Origin: Xanthomonas cassavae CFBP 4642
GTDB lineage: Bacteria > Pseudomonadota > Gammaproteobacteria > Xanthomonadales > Xanthomonadaceae
Length of the DNA: 64,000 nt
Reading direction: 5' to 3'
Assembly (NCBI RefSeq): GCF_000454545.1
Contig: NZ_CM002139.1
Span: 4,781,759 to 4,845,758, forward strand
Position numbers and translations under genes: made by a program. Positions 1 to 8,614 of this stretch are shown piece by piece. How positions within the stretch are numbered: position 1 is the stretch's first letter; each line of letters opens with the position of its first letter. The notes under the pieces are model-generated. The model searched no databases and was not told where the DNA came from. It saw nothing but the letters and a program-made list of their open reading frames with translations.

Positions 1-357
1 ACAGATGCTGCCGCGGCTGGCGACGGCGCTGCTGCGCTGCACACCTTGCCCAGAACGCGTTTTGCGTATGGCAAGCAACTTCCATGGCTGAGGGATGGGG
101 CTAATCAGGAAACGAAAACTCGCATAAGTGTTGTTCGTAGTGTGAGAGCGTTCGGCCATCTGAGCATATTCGACAAGATCTGCCTTCGCCTGTGCTCGCC
201 GCGATTTGCGGATATGTTCAGCGTAAGACGGATACGCAACTGCAGCCAGAATTCCCACAACGGCCACAACAATCATCAACTCGATCAAGGTGAAGCCATT
301 GCCTGCGGCACGCTGGGATAGCCGGCGCGCGAGAGCACGAGACAAGCGTAACGACAT
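1..357 (-). CDS. pilE: Type IV pilin PilE-like, partial (C-terminus off window)
   Basis: Type IV pilin-like protein that ends the minor-pilin operon. Only the first 119 codons are in the window; the frame is open to position 1. The ATG at 357 follows a strong GGAGG Shine-Dalgarno six bases upstream and lies 12 bases after the pilY1 stop. A short basic leader ends in Gly before the prepilin motif GFTLIEL, followed by a hydrophobic helix (about residues 25-45) and a segment rich in pilin residues (RRAQAKADLVEY, NNTYASF). This is the class III signal cut and methylated by PilD. From about residue 72 onward the sequence is basic and no longer resembles the usual PilE body (no recognisable Gly/Thr-rich disulfide region). 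It may be a divergent or damaged pilin. The N-terminal assignment is firm; PilE rather than another minor pilin rests on operon position. Confidence 0.75.
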   Translation of the reverse strand, partial: MSLRLSRALARRLSQRAAGNGFTLIELMIVVAVVGILAAVAYPSYAEHIRKSRRAQAKADLVEYAQMAERSHTTNNTYASFRFLISPIPQPWKLLAIRKTRSGQGVQRSSAVASRGSIC

Positions 358-369
358 TGAAAACCTCCG

Positions 370-3300
370 TCACTGAATCTGGCGCCAGGACTGGCGACCA
401 CAAGGATAAGGGACATACATGGGCGCAGCACCTGCCACGTTGACAACCATCCAGCAACCGGAGCCCGCCGGAACAACCGGTGCAGCAGAGCCATCTTTCG
501 GATTGACCTTCGGTTCAAGCCGGGGCACAACCGACACCCCAACATCCTTGACAGGTGCGTTTCCGCCGGTATTGAGTGAAATGCCCGCCGAGCCGGAGGC
601 AAGCGTGGCACCACCAATGCCATCCATTCGAACACCAGACAATGCACCAACACCGGTGCGCGGATTCAATCCGAACAACCAGTTAACGCCGTCGGTACTG
701 CAACCACTTGTGGCCGCGAGCGGCGCATAAGTCGGCATGAACAGAATTCCCGACACAAGCTCCGGATAGCCGACGAAACGTTCACCAGCGGGCAAATCCA
801 CATACCATCCAAGCGCTGTCGTCGGGACAGTGCCTACCTGCAAGCTGCGCGTCGTGCCGACCGCAGCAGTCGATACCGAATAGGGCGTCAGGTTCGCCCT
901 GCTCACGGTAGTGGAGATCACGCCATCCACTTGATCGGTAAAGCCGTACAGGCTTTGGATGTGTTGCGACGAGCTTGGCAGACTGTCATCGTTGAACGAA
1001 AAGCTACCTGTGCCAAACAGCACGAGAACCCCACCATTTTCTCCGGAAGCGGCCTGTAGTCCACCTGTAATGGGCTGACGGTAGGTACGCCCACCTTCTG
1101 TATACGTCCCCGTCGTAAATGCAGGCACGGTCACCGATGCTGCGGTCGAGGTGAGATCAAACTTCCAGATGGCGCCGCGAAGGTCGGCAGCGTAAACCGT
1201 GTCGGCATAGCCGTCCCGTGTGCGAACCGGCAAACCGCTGGCCGGGTCGGTCGTTAGGTTGTCCAAACGATCCAGAACAATAATATTACCGAGCCCGTTC
1301 CGACCACTGATCGCGTTTCCGGATTCCACTGCCTCGATCATACGCACGACAGGCGTTGACGAAGTTCCGATGTCCACTACGAACAAGACGGCCTTACCGC
1401 TTGCGCTGTCATAACCGTTACCGAAGATCGCTTTCCAGCTCACCGAGCCATTGGCTGCACGTACCGGAACAATAACGGGCTTGCCGAGCACGTGTCCGAT
1501 ATTGGAACGCACCGTGGCATCACCACTGAGATCGCTGATTTCCCACAGACGGCTCCCAGCACCGAACGCGTCCGGATTGCTCACATCTAATGCAAACGCA
1601 CCGCGGCCACCAGCCCCAGTCGTACCGACCAATGTCGTCTTCCAGCTATTGTCGTAGTAGGTATCTCCCAGCGCGAGCGGACCATCGACGAAATAGCGAT
1701 GATCGAACGGTTGAGCAGATCCTTTATTGGCTTGATAGGGCAATAACAGATTACCCATGTGGCCATAGGATGTCGCTGGAATATAGGCAAAACGCTCACG
1801 CCCTCCACTACCGCTGACCGCCCCACCACCATTCATCCCTCCGTCGAAGGCATGTAGCATGCCGTCGTTTGCCCCCGCGTATACCATGTAGCGTTGGTTG
1901 GCGCGCTTGGCATTCAAGTAATTGGTATAGCTCGTTGCCAGCGCTCCACCCAAAGCACGGTACCCGTAGTCATCGATAGGCGCGCTGATCAACGGTGCGG
2001 AGTTGATGATGTCGCCAAGTACCGTGCTGCGATCGCGCAGCTTACCCTTCTGTTGAATCTCGCCGCTTCGGTCACCCAGCAAATAACTAGCCGCGGTTGC
2101 CGCGGTCGCCCCCAGATCGGTCAGGTCCTGCGCTGAGCAAAGCGCTTGACCGGGGTAAAGCGTCTGGGAGAGCCCGCAGAGACCACTCAGACTGACAGTG
2201 GTCCCGTCGAACTTACGTACGTTACTGCCATCATTGAAGAAGACATTACGGGCAGTGGGTGCGGGCATCTGTCCGGAAGCCTCCCAAAGTGGCGTAAAGC
2301 GCGCCTCTCGCGTATCCGGATCGACCGAGGCCTGGCTGGCTTTCAGCTTACTGGACCAATCAGTCCCGTTATTCTTTATCTCATACTCAGGCGAGACCGT
2401 CAGCGAGCCGGCCCCGATACGCGCTCCCGTCAATGCCAGGGTCCCGGATGGCGAATTGGCGGCGCTGGCAGCCGACAGCACCCGTCGCATAGCGCCGGTT
2501 ACTTCCGCGGGACTCTTGGCATTGATGAACTGGCCGCGGCTATTAACGGTGGCATGCCAAAGCTCGTCAATGACACGACCATCATCATCGGCACTCGGAT
2601 TACCATTGGAATTCCAATCAGGAGCACTGGCATAAGGATCGTTGGTGGCCGCCTGATTGACCTCGTATATTCTGCCTTGAGCACCCAACGTGATCGCATA
2701 GAAGTTCATATGCAGATCTTTTTGGCAGTCCAGCCGTTTCCAGTCAGCAGACGTATTGGAAAGTGTTGCGCACTTGTCGTCCACGGGCACCAGACCTGCT
2801 GGAAAACTTGGACCGGTCACCAGCGGAGTAGAGGCGCCCGAATAATAGGTCGCAGCGACGTCGGCAATCGTATTGCTGTAAGCATCGGCGAATGGCGCAC
2901 CGGGAAAATTCACCGTCCCGGTGGAATCGGCGTTGTCATAGCCACTAACGGTATTGCTGGTGTTCGTGTAGCCATCGGTGAATAACATGCCGCCGTTCTT
3001 CTGACATGCACGCAACACGGGGGCTCCGTCCCCCGTGCGGGCAAATTGCTTACCAAGGTAATCGACGGCGCTACGATTAGGCGTGCCGCCGCTGGGCTCG
3101 AGACGGTAAACCTGTTCGAATAGCGATGTCCGTGACGCATCATCATCGATGTTGTACATGGTCACCGGAGATAGATTATTGATGGTGAAATAACCAACCC
3201 GCATCTTATCAACAGCAGCCAAGGCTCGCGATTCCGAGCCAACAATGGAAAGAATTCGATTTCGGTGATATTGGAACCAGTTCGCGAAATTTTGCTTCGC

Positions 3301-4293
3301 AGAGTTGTAAGCATCGGCATTAGAACCGTAATTTACTTGCAATATCTGATATCGGCGCAAATCACAACCGGGACCACATGCATTTGCGATAACCGGACGA
3401 TTAACGTCGCTAGCCAGGTAGCCAGCCGGCGCAGGCGCCGCAGCTGGCAGATAGAATGTCGCGGGAATATAGGAAATTTGCACTAAGCAATCAACAACCA
3501 CTGACGCGCTCGAGGCAAGAGTTACCCAAAACCCGTTGGTGGCGGCAAGCCCATTATTATTATTACTATTACACACCCTGTTATTACCGGATGTACGATA
3601 CCGTGTCTGGGCGGGAATCGTCATTCCAGCCATTAGCCTAAATGGATTATCGTCCGCACTCTCTCTACGCACACCAAGGCTTACAACAGTTCCATACCTA
3701 CTCATTTTGATATCGTTGTCACTCCCTCCGTAGACTTGGGGATCGCGCGGATCAGCCCTTGCCCTATCAAAATCAGCAGCCGGCCACAGGCCTTTGTTAG
3801 TATCATTTCCTACAGCCAGGCTCCATGGGTCATAGGTGAGACTTGGATCGTAATAACCTGAGTTATATGCTGACGACTTTGCAAAACCGAATTGATCCAG
3901 CGGCGGAATAGCTACACCCGGATCGTATGACGAGTTGTAATTAGGGAACGGAAAGAGATAAAGATAGCAATCGCTGTAATTAAGCGTATTTCTTCCACTT
4001 TGATATTGACAACTCTCACCAACCTCGGAAAATACACCGGCAGAACTAAAGAAACTCGTACCACTCCAACGCAAACGCCCATCCCCACCCTTGAAGATGC
4101 GCTCGAACGTCATCGAATTCGAATCGTCCACTGCCATGATAAACGCAGGCGGAACAGATGTTGCGTTATTCAGCGGAGACTGCGCCAAAGCACCCTGCCC
4201 CTGCGCGGCGATCAGGCTATAGACGAAGTAACCGCCCGCAGCGACCAAGACAATCGCAGAAGCAACAACGGTTCGAAAAATGCGACGCGACAT
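370..4293 (-). CDS. pilY1: PilY1-type pilus-tip adhesin/assembly protein
   Basis: Large (1307 aa) exported type IV pilus biogenesis factor. PilY1 proteins sit at the pilus tip with the minor pilins and act in adhesion, retraction control and surface sensing. An N-terminal hydrophobic segment (residues 9-30) is followed by a von Willebrand A-like region starting with MAVDDSNSM (MIDAS-type DxSxS, Asp56-Ser58-Ser60) and a later MLFTDG strand. The C-terminal half has the PilC/PilY1 beta-propeller signature (YAGANDGMLHAF, GTTGAGGRGAFALDV). An ATG 66 bases upstream (4359) is in frame, but 4293 is preferred: it has a GAGG eight bases upstream, gives a clean signal segment and starts 10 bases after pilX instead of overlapping it. 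It is cotranscribed with fimT, pilV, pilW and pilX. Confidence 0.93.
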   Translation of the reverse strand: MSRRIFRTVVASAIVLVAAGGYFVYSLIAAQGQGALAQSPLNNATSVPPAFIMAVDDSNSMTFERIFKGGDGRLRWSGTSFFSSAGVFSEVGESCQYQSGRNTLNYSDCYLYLFPFPNYNSSYDPGVAIPPLDQFGFAKSSAYNSGYYDPSLTYDPWSLAVGNDTNKGLWPAADFDRARADPRDPQVYGGSDNDIKMSRYGTVVSLGVRRESADDNPFRLMAGMTIPAQTRYRTSGNNRVCNSNNNNGLAATNGFWVTLASSASVVVDCLVQISYIPATFYLPAAAPAPAGYLASDVNRPVIANACGPGCDLRRYQILQVNYGSNADAYNSAKQNFANWFQYHRNRILSIVGSESRALAAVDKMRVGYFTINNLSPVTMYNIDDDASRTSLFEQVYRLEPSGGTPNRSAVDYLGKQFARTGDGAPVLRACQKNGGMLFTDGYTNTSNTVSGYDNADSTGTVNFPGAPFADAYSNTIADVAATYYSGASTPLVTGPSFPAGLVPVDDKCATLSNTSADWKRLDCQKDLHMNFYAITLGAQGRIYEVNQAATNDPYASAPDWNSNGNPSADDDGRVIDELWHATVNSRGQFINAKSPAEVTGAMRRVLSAASAANSPSGTLALTGARIGAGSLTVSPEYEIKNNGTDWSSKLKASQASVDPDTREARFTPLWEASGQMPAPTARNVFFNDGSNVRKFDGTTVSLSGLCGLSQTLYPGQALCSAQDLTDLGATAATAASYLLGDRSGEIQQKGKLRDRSTVLGDIINSAPLISAPIDDYGYRALGGALATSYTNYLNAKRANQRYMVYAGANDGMLHAFDGGMNGGGAVSGSGGRERFAYIPATSYGHMGNLLLPYQANKGSAQPFDHRYFVDGPLALGDTYYDNSWKTTLVGTTGAGGRGAFALDVSNPDAFGAGSRLWEISDLSGDATVRSNIGHVLGKPVIVPVRAANGSVSWKAIFGNGYDSASGKAVLFVVDIGTSSTPVVRMIEAVESGNAISGRNGLGNIIVLDRLDNLTTDPASGLPVRTRDGYADTVYAADLRGAIWKFDLTSTAASVTVPAFTTGTYTEGGRTYRQPITGGLQAASGENGGVLVLFGTGSFSFNDDSLPSSSQHIQSLYGFTDQVDGVISTTVSRANLTPYSVSTAAVGTTRSLQVGTVPTTALGWYVDLPAGERFVGYPELVSGILFMPTYAPLAATSGCSTDGVNWLFGLNPRTGVGALSGVRMDGIGGATLASGSAGISLNTGGNAPVKDVGVSVVPRLEPKVNPKDGSAAPVVPAGSGCWMVVNVAGAAPMYVPYPCGRQSWRQIQ

Positions 4294-4303
4294 GTCGGCG
4301 GCC

Positions 4304-4813
4304 TCAGAGCTTGAAGATGGTATCGATCGATGCAGACGACGAAGCATCTGTCGCAGCATCGTTTGCGAATGTGGTGATTTGGTAAACCGGAGTTACGGGA
4401 TCGAGTGGCTCGCCCATCGCAAGCGACCCGCCACCGATGATGCAAGAGTCGATGCGTCGCACGTTGACCGCCTCCTTCATCGCTGTCGCCTTACTACGCC
4501 CCCATGCGACTGGATCGAAGGCAGCATCGCAGTTCTGCTGAATATCGGTATCTACCAAAGGAGCGCCAGTTGGCGCGTCCGTACGGTTTGCAATGGCTTC
4601 AATGGCACGTTCGCTCCGCCGCGTTACGCCTTCGGCATTCTGGAATGCGATATTTGTCGCCAGATAATTGGATGCCATTTTTTCCTGCATCCCCGCTACC
4701 TGCATACCGGCAATACCGATTAGTGCCAATAAGATCAGCATGATCAACGCGACGTAGAGCACCGCGCCGCGGGGGCGGGCGGGCATCGGACGCAAACGAC
4801 TGGATGCATTCAT
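4304..4813 (-). CDS. pilX: Minor pilin assembly protein PilX
   Basis: Protein of 169 aa with an N-terminal basic stretch and one hydrophobic helix (about residues 16-40, GAVLYVALIMLILLALIGIA). The adjacent QEKMASNYLATNIAFQNAEG is the conserved PilX N-terminal region. PilX is a minor pilin/assembly protein that, with PilV and PilW, primes pilus fibres and binds PilY1. It lacks the classical GFTLIE motif, as many PilX proteins do. The ATG at 4813 lies three bases after the pilW stop, and the stop is 10 bases before the pilY1 start, so it is part of one operon. Identity rests on the N-terminal motif and gene order. Confidence 0.9.
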   Translation of the reverse strand: MNASSRLRPMPARPRGAVLYVALIMLILLALIGIAGMQVAGMQEKMASNYLATNIAFQNAEGVTRRSERAIEAIANRTDAPTGAPLVDTDIQQNCDAAFDPVAWGRSKATAMKEAVNVRRIDSCIIGGGSLAMGEPLDPVTPVYQITTFANDAATDASSSASIDTIFKL

Positions 4814-4816
4814 GAG

Positions 4817-5983
4817 TCAATTTCCGAATAGGCGATTGCGCAACGCGATGGTGGACTCGTAAGTCAGTCTAAGGCGCCCATCTGCTTGGGTAGGCGGTGC
4901 GAAAGACACTCCTAGTACACTGGAGTTACGCAGCGCGTTGGCAGGCTTTTCCGCCGTGGAGGGTGTGGGACTACGTGCTAGCAAGCCGACCTGGACCTGT
5001 CCGACACGTCTCCACTGCGCAGCAGCCGCAACGTCCGTCCCTGTAGAGACATCGCTTGCGATTGCCTGGGTATTGATATTACCCAGCGGCGGAGATGTCT
5101 TTGACATGTTTGCAGTCTGGTCGAGGCCGAACAACAACTGCATATTTTCGATACCTTCGACCAACTCCTCCGGAGTACCGTAATCGTCCACACCGTTGGA
5201 GCGTGCACGCATCAATGCCGGCTCGCCTGAGGCTGCTGAAGTTCCTACATAATAAACGAGCGATTCTGCTCGATAAATCAATGCCTGGCCACTAGGCCTG
5301 GTGGAATAGTTAGATAAATTCGTACCGTTCGCCGTGACCTTGCCGCTGGCGTAGGTACCCTTGAACACCGTTGCATGACTACAATCTGCGATGCCAAACA
5401 CGTTTGGCGCGGTTTGGCCGCCCTCTGTCAAACGCAAGCCGGCGTCGGCATTAAACCCCACCACGCTGGTGCTACCCGACGTCAACGCGGTAATCGGCAC
5501 ACTCTCTGGCGCCAGGTAACGCAACACCAGAATATCGCTGCCACCACGAGGATTGAGCTTGGAGATTGCCGCAGGCAGGCCCGTCGGCACCGACCAAGTG
5601 GTTCCGATTGTCAGGCTGGCTGGCGGCTTCGTATTTGGTGCCTCGTAGCCTTGGACGCTGACACTGAAGTCCAGCGGGTGACCAGAGCCGCTTGCAGCGC
5701 CTGTGGTGACTATCGGATCACCCTCGCCGCGAACGAAATGCGCTTGGTCATTGACACAGCCAAAGTGCCCTGCCATACGAATATCACGCTGCAGAAATTC
5801 CAAGGCAAAACGCCCGTTCTCCTGAGCACGCGCGCTCCCTTCGGCAAGCATTGAAGCAGTACGCGACGCCGAGAAAACCTGGATCACCCCAAGCATCAAT
5901 ACCAGACCGATCACCATTGCGATCATCATCTCAATCAGACTGATGCCGGCGATATCGTACCTAGATAGAGGGCGGCGCGTCAT
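4817..5983 (-). CDS. pilW: Minor pilin PilW
   Basis: Type IV minor pilin of 388 aa. The leader ends before the prepilin-like motif GISLIEMMIAMVIG, followed by the usual helix and a segment (SARAQENGRFALEFLQRDI, AGHFGC) typical of PilW. PilW forms part of the priming complex at the pilus tip with PilV, PilX and PilY1. The ATG overlaps the pilV stop by four bases (ATGA), suggesting translational coupling. The length is within the usual PilW range. Confidence 0.92.
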   Translation of the reverse strand: MTRRPLSRYDIAGISLIEMMIAMVIGLVLMLGVIQVFSASRTASMLAEGSARAQENGRFALEFLQRDIRMAGHFGCVNDQAHFVRGEGDPIVTTGAASGSGHPLDFSVSVQGYEAPNTKPPASLTIGTTWSVPTGLPAAISKLNPRGGSDILVLRYLAPESVPITALTSGSTSVVGFNADAGLRLTEGGQTAPNVFGIADCSHATVFKGTYASGKVTANGTNLSNYSTRPSGQALIYRAESLVYYVGTSAASGEPALMRARSNGVDDYGTPEELVEGIENMQLLFGLDQTANMSKTSPPLGNINTQAIASDVSTGTDVAAAAQWRRVGQVQVGLLARSPTPSTAEKPANALRNSSVLGVSFAPPTQADGRLRLTYESTIALRNRLFGN

Positions 5984-6459
5984 AGCTGAGATACCAGAGT
6001 GAATGTAGTACGTGCGTCAGGATTGCTCGCATCCCAGCGCTGGTCTCCCCAACTTATGCCGACGGTAACCTGGCCATTAGTATTGAGAACGGTGGCACTG
6101 GCACCCTCACCTAGTGACTGCACCACCTGGCACTTCCAGCGGTTGATGTTGCCGGTGATGGTCAGGTTATTCCCAAGCGGCCGACTGCAACTGGCGGTGG
6201 TCACCGTATTGGCTGAAAACGTGGCGTCGGTATACCAGGCCGACTGAAAGCGATTGCTACGCATCTGGTCCAGCAAGTCGTACGCCAGATTGGTAGCCTG
6301 GGTACGGTAGTTAGCACTCTGCACAAAGCGGACGTTAGCCGTCTGCAACAGTGCGAATCCGAGCAAACCGAACGCAAGCACGATGATGGTGATCAGTACT
6401 TCGAGAAGACTGAAACCATCAGATCGGGAGCGCGACGTGCAGGGTCGCCGTTGAATCAT
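5980..6459 (-). CDS. pilV: Minor pilin PilV
   Basis: Minor pilin of 159 aa with the prepilin motif DGFSLLEVLITIIVLAFG and the PilV-type follow-on LLGFALLQ. The start is set at 6459 because this ATG overlaps the fimT stop by four bases (ATGA) and leaves an 18-residue basic leader. A longer reading from 6537 would run deep into fimT. The stop overlaps the pilW start in the same way. It functions in pilus initiation with PilW and PilX; no unusual features were seen. Confidence 0.92.
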   Translation of the reverse strand: MIQRRPCTSRSRSDGFSLLEVLITIIVLAFGLLGFALLQTANVRFVQSANYRTQATNLAYDLLDQMRSNRFQSAWYTDATFSANTVTTASCSRPLGNNLTITGNINRWKCQVVQSLGEGASATVLNTNGQVTVGISWGDQRWDASNPDARTTFTLVSQL

Positions 6460-6971
6460 TGACAGGCACCTTTTTGAGAAGTGATCTGACCAGCGCCATT
6501 GACTGCCAGCGTGCGGCGCAGCGCCTGCCCGTCGCATACAGTCGGTTGGAGCGTGATCTGCTGATTAGTGGAAGCAACCCTGCGCCCGCGCCCGTCAAAT
6601 GCGATTGCGGTGCCGGATGGCCCGGAATTCGTCAACGACCGATCTATCGAGACAAAGCGCAACACCGTGTCGCCGCTCTTGAAGGCTCCATCGCCGTCCG
6701 TGTCTGCCCAGGCAAGCATGCCGCTTCCCCAATTGTTGTCACATGCTGTTCCCGATGCGCTACCGCAGACACCTCCGCCCCGGCGATTGCGTATCGCTTC
6801 ACTTCGTGCAAGTGATAACAGCCCTAAAGTCTCGTTGGCACTGCTCGCTACACGATTGGATCGGATGACTCCACGGAAGCTGGGAAACGCAATCGTAAGC
6901 AGGATCGCCAACACGACGATCGTGATCATGAGTTCCACAAGTGTGAAGCCGGCAGATCGGCGAAATGACAT
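6456..6971 (-). CDS. fimT: Pseudopilin FimT (GspH/FimT family)
   Basis: Pseudopilin of 171 aa and first gene of the minor-pilin operon. The leader MSFRRSA precedes GFTLVELMITIVVLAILL, and the body ends in a GspH-like C-terminal region with four Cys (CGSASGTAC, CDGQ, KGAC). FimT of this family binds DNA or takes part in pilus assembly. The start has GGAG six bases upstream. The 151 bases between this start and ppnN (6972-7122) presumably hold the operon promoter; no convincing hexamers were picked out there. Confidence 0.9.
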   Translation of the reverse strand: MSFRRSAGFTLVELMITIVVLAILLTIAFPSFRGVIRSNRVASSANETLGLLSLARSEAIRNRRGGGVCGSASGTACDNNWGSGMLAWADTDGDGAFKSGDTVLRFVSIDRSLTNSGPSGTAIAFDGRGRRVASTNQQITLQPTVCDGQALRRTLAVNGAGQITSQKGACQ

Positions 6972-7122
6972 TGAACGCTCCCCAGCGTGACCTGTCCAAG
7001 ATGCCCCGACGCCCCCTCAGCTACAAGCCTTGAGGGGACGAACGGTCGTTTTAGGGTTACTGGCGTAAGCGCTTAGGTCCGAAACCAGCAACAGCCGCAA
7101 GCCCACCTGCTCCCTGGCCCCA

Positions 7123-8508
7123 CTACGTCACCACCCGATAACAAGGCCGGTAATCGCCCGAGATCTTCATCCGGCGCTGGTCGACGAAGCCGCGCAGCAG
7201 CTCGTCCAGGGCCTGCATGATGTCCGGGTCGCCGTGGATCTCGAACGGGCCGAACTCTTCGATGCGGCGCATGCCATCTTCCTTGACGTTACCGGCGACG
7301 ATGCCGGAGAACGCGCGGCGCAGGTCCGCCGCCAGGGCGGGCGCCGGGCGGCCGTGGTGCAGGTCCAGCGCGGCCATGGCTTCGTGGCTGGGCACGAACG
7401 GCTGCTGATACTCCAGCGGGATGTGCACCGACCAGTTGAAGTAATAGGAGTCCTTCTGGTCCTTGCGGTGCGCGCGCACCTCATGGATGCCTTCGGCCAT
7501 GCGGCGTGCCACGGCGACCGGGTCGCCGACGATGATCTCGTAGCGCGAGGCCGCCGCGTCGCCCAGGGTCAGGCGGATGAAGCGGTCGATCTGCTCGAAG
7601 TACGGCGCGGCGATGGTCGGGCCGGTGAGGATCAACGGGAACGGCAGGCTGGCATTTTCCTCGCGTAGCAGGATGCCGAGCAGGTACAGGATCTCTTCGG
7701 CCGTGCCGACACCGCCCGGGAATACCAGGATGCCATGGCCGATGCGTACGAAAGCTTCGAGGCGCTTTTCGATGTCCGGCATGATCACCAGATGATTGAC
7801 GATCGGGTTCGGCGACTCGGCCGCGATGATGCCCGGCTCGGTCACGCCGATATAGCGAGTACTGTGCTTGCGCTGTTTGGCATGCGCGATCGTTGCGCCC
7901 TTCATCGGCCCCTTCATCGCACCCGGGCCGCAGCCGGTGCAGATGTCCAGGCCACGCAGGCCGAGCTCATAGCCCACCTGCTTGGTGTAGAGATACTCGT
8001 CGCGCGAGATGGAATGGCCGCCCCAGCACACGACCAGATTCGGGTCGGACGGCTGCAGGATGCGCGCGTTGCGCAGCTGGCCGAACACTGCGTTGGTGAT
8101 GCCTTCGCTGGTGTCCAGATCGCCGCGCTGCGCTTCGAGCTCGATGGCCATGTAGGCCAGGTCGCGGACCACGGCGAACAACAGCTCCGCCACGCCGCGA
8201 ATGATCTCGCCATCCACGAACGCCATGGCCGGGGCATTGATCAGGTCGATACGAATGCCGCGGTCCTGCTGGTTCACCTGGATGTCGAAATCCGGATACA
8301 AGTCGCGTGCGGCGCGCGGGTCGTCCGAGGCGCTACCGCTGGTGAGCACGGCCAGTGCGCAACGGCGCAACAACTCGTGCATGCCACCACTGGAGGCGTC
8401 ACGTAGCCGGGCCACTTCCGCCTTGGACAGCACGTCCAGGCCACCACGCGGATAGATCCGCGCATCCACTACCGGCAGCGCCCGCGCCGCCGTACTGCTG
8501 AGTTCCAT
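7123..8508 (-). CDS. ppnN: Nucleotide 5'-monophosphate nucleosidase PpnN (LOG family)
   Basis: Protein of 461 aa that hydrolyses nucleoside monophosphates to base plus ribose 5-phosphate; in E. coli PpnN is stimulated by (p)ppGpp and tunes nucleotide pools under stress. A central Rossmann-type lysine-decarboxylase-like domain carries the LOG motif (FPGGVGTAEE) and CTGCGPGAMKGPMKG. N- and C-terminal extensions match the long PpnN/YgdH type rather than short cytokinin-activating LOG proteins. The start at 8508 has GGAG nine bases upstream; in-frame codons further upstream run into the oar terminator. It is likely monocistronic. Confidence 0.9.
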   Translation of the reverse strand: MELSSTAARALPVVDARIYPRGGLDVLSKAEVARLRDASSGGMHELLRRCALAVLTSGSASDDPRAARDLYPDFDIQVNQQDRGIRIDLINAPAMAFVDGEIIRGVAELLFAVVRDLAYMAIELEAQRGDLDTSEGITNAVFGQLRNARILQPSDPNLVVCWGGHSISRDEYLYTKQVGYELGLRGLDICTGCGPGAMKGPMKGATIAHAKQRKHSTRYIGVTEPGIIAAESPNPIVNHLVIMPDIEKRLEAFVRIGHGILVFPGGVGTAEEILYLLGILLREENASLPFPLILTGPTIAAPYFEQIDRFIRLTLGDAAASRYEIIVGDPVAVARRMAEGIHEVRAHRKDQKDSYYFNWSVHIPLEYQQPFVPSHEAMAALDLHHGRPAPALAADLRRAFSGIVAGNVKEDGMRRIEEFGPFEIHGDPDIMQALDELLRGFVDQRRMKISGDYRPCYRVVT

Positions 8509-8552
8509 AGCTTGCTCCTGTCGTCTGCGCAGGACTTTAGCGCACTCACCCG

Positions 8553-8587
8553 CCCAAAAGAAAACGGCCGGGTTACCCCGGCCGTTT
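8553..8587 (-). terminator. Rho-independent terminator after oar
   Basis: A perfect 11-bp stem (8562-8572 with 8577-8587) with a 4-base loop, followed on the minus strand by TTTTCTTTT. It lies 28 bases after the oar stop and before the ppnN start, so it ends the oar transcript and separates it from ppnN. Confidence 0.9.
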
Positions 8588-8614
8588 CCGCAACACATGC
8601 CACGCTAACCGCGA

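Noticed and set aside
7013..7037. 7-bp hairpin after ppnN (CCCCTCA/TGAGGGG) as a terminator
   Set aside because: Loop of 11 bases and no T-tract on either strand after the stem.
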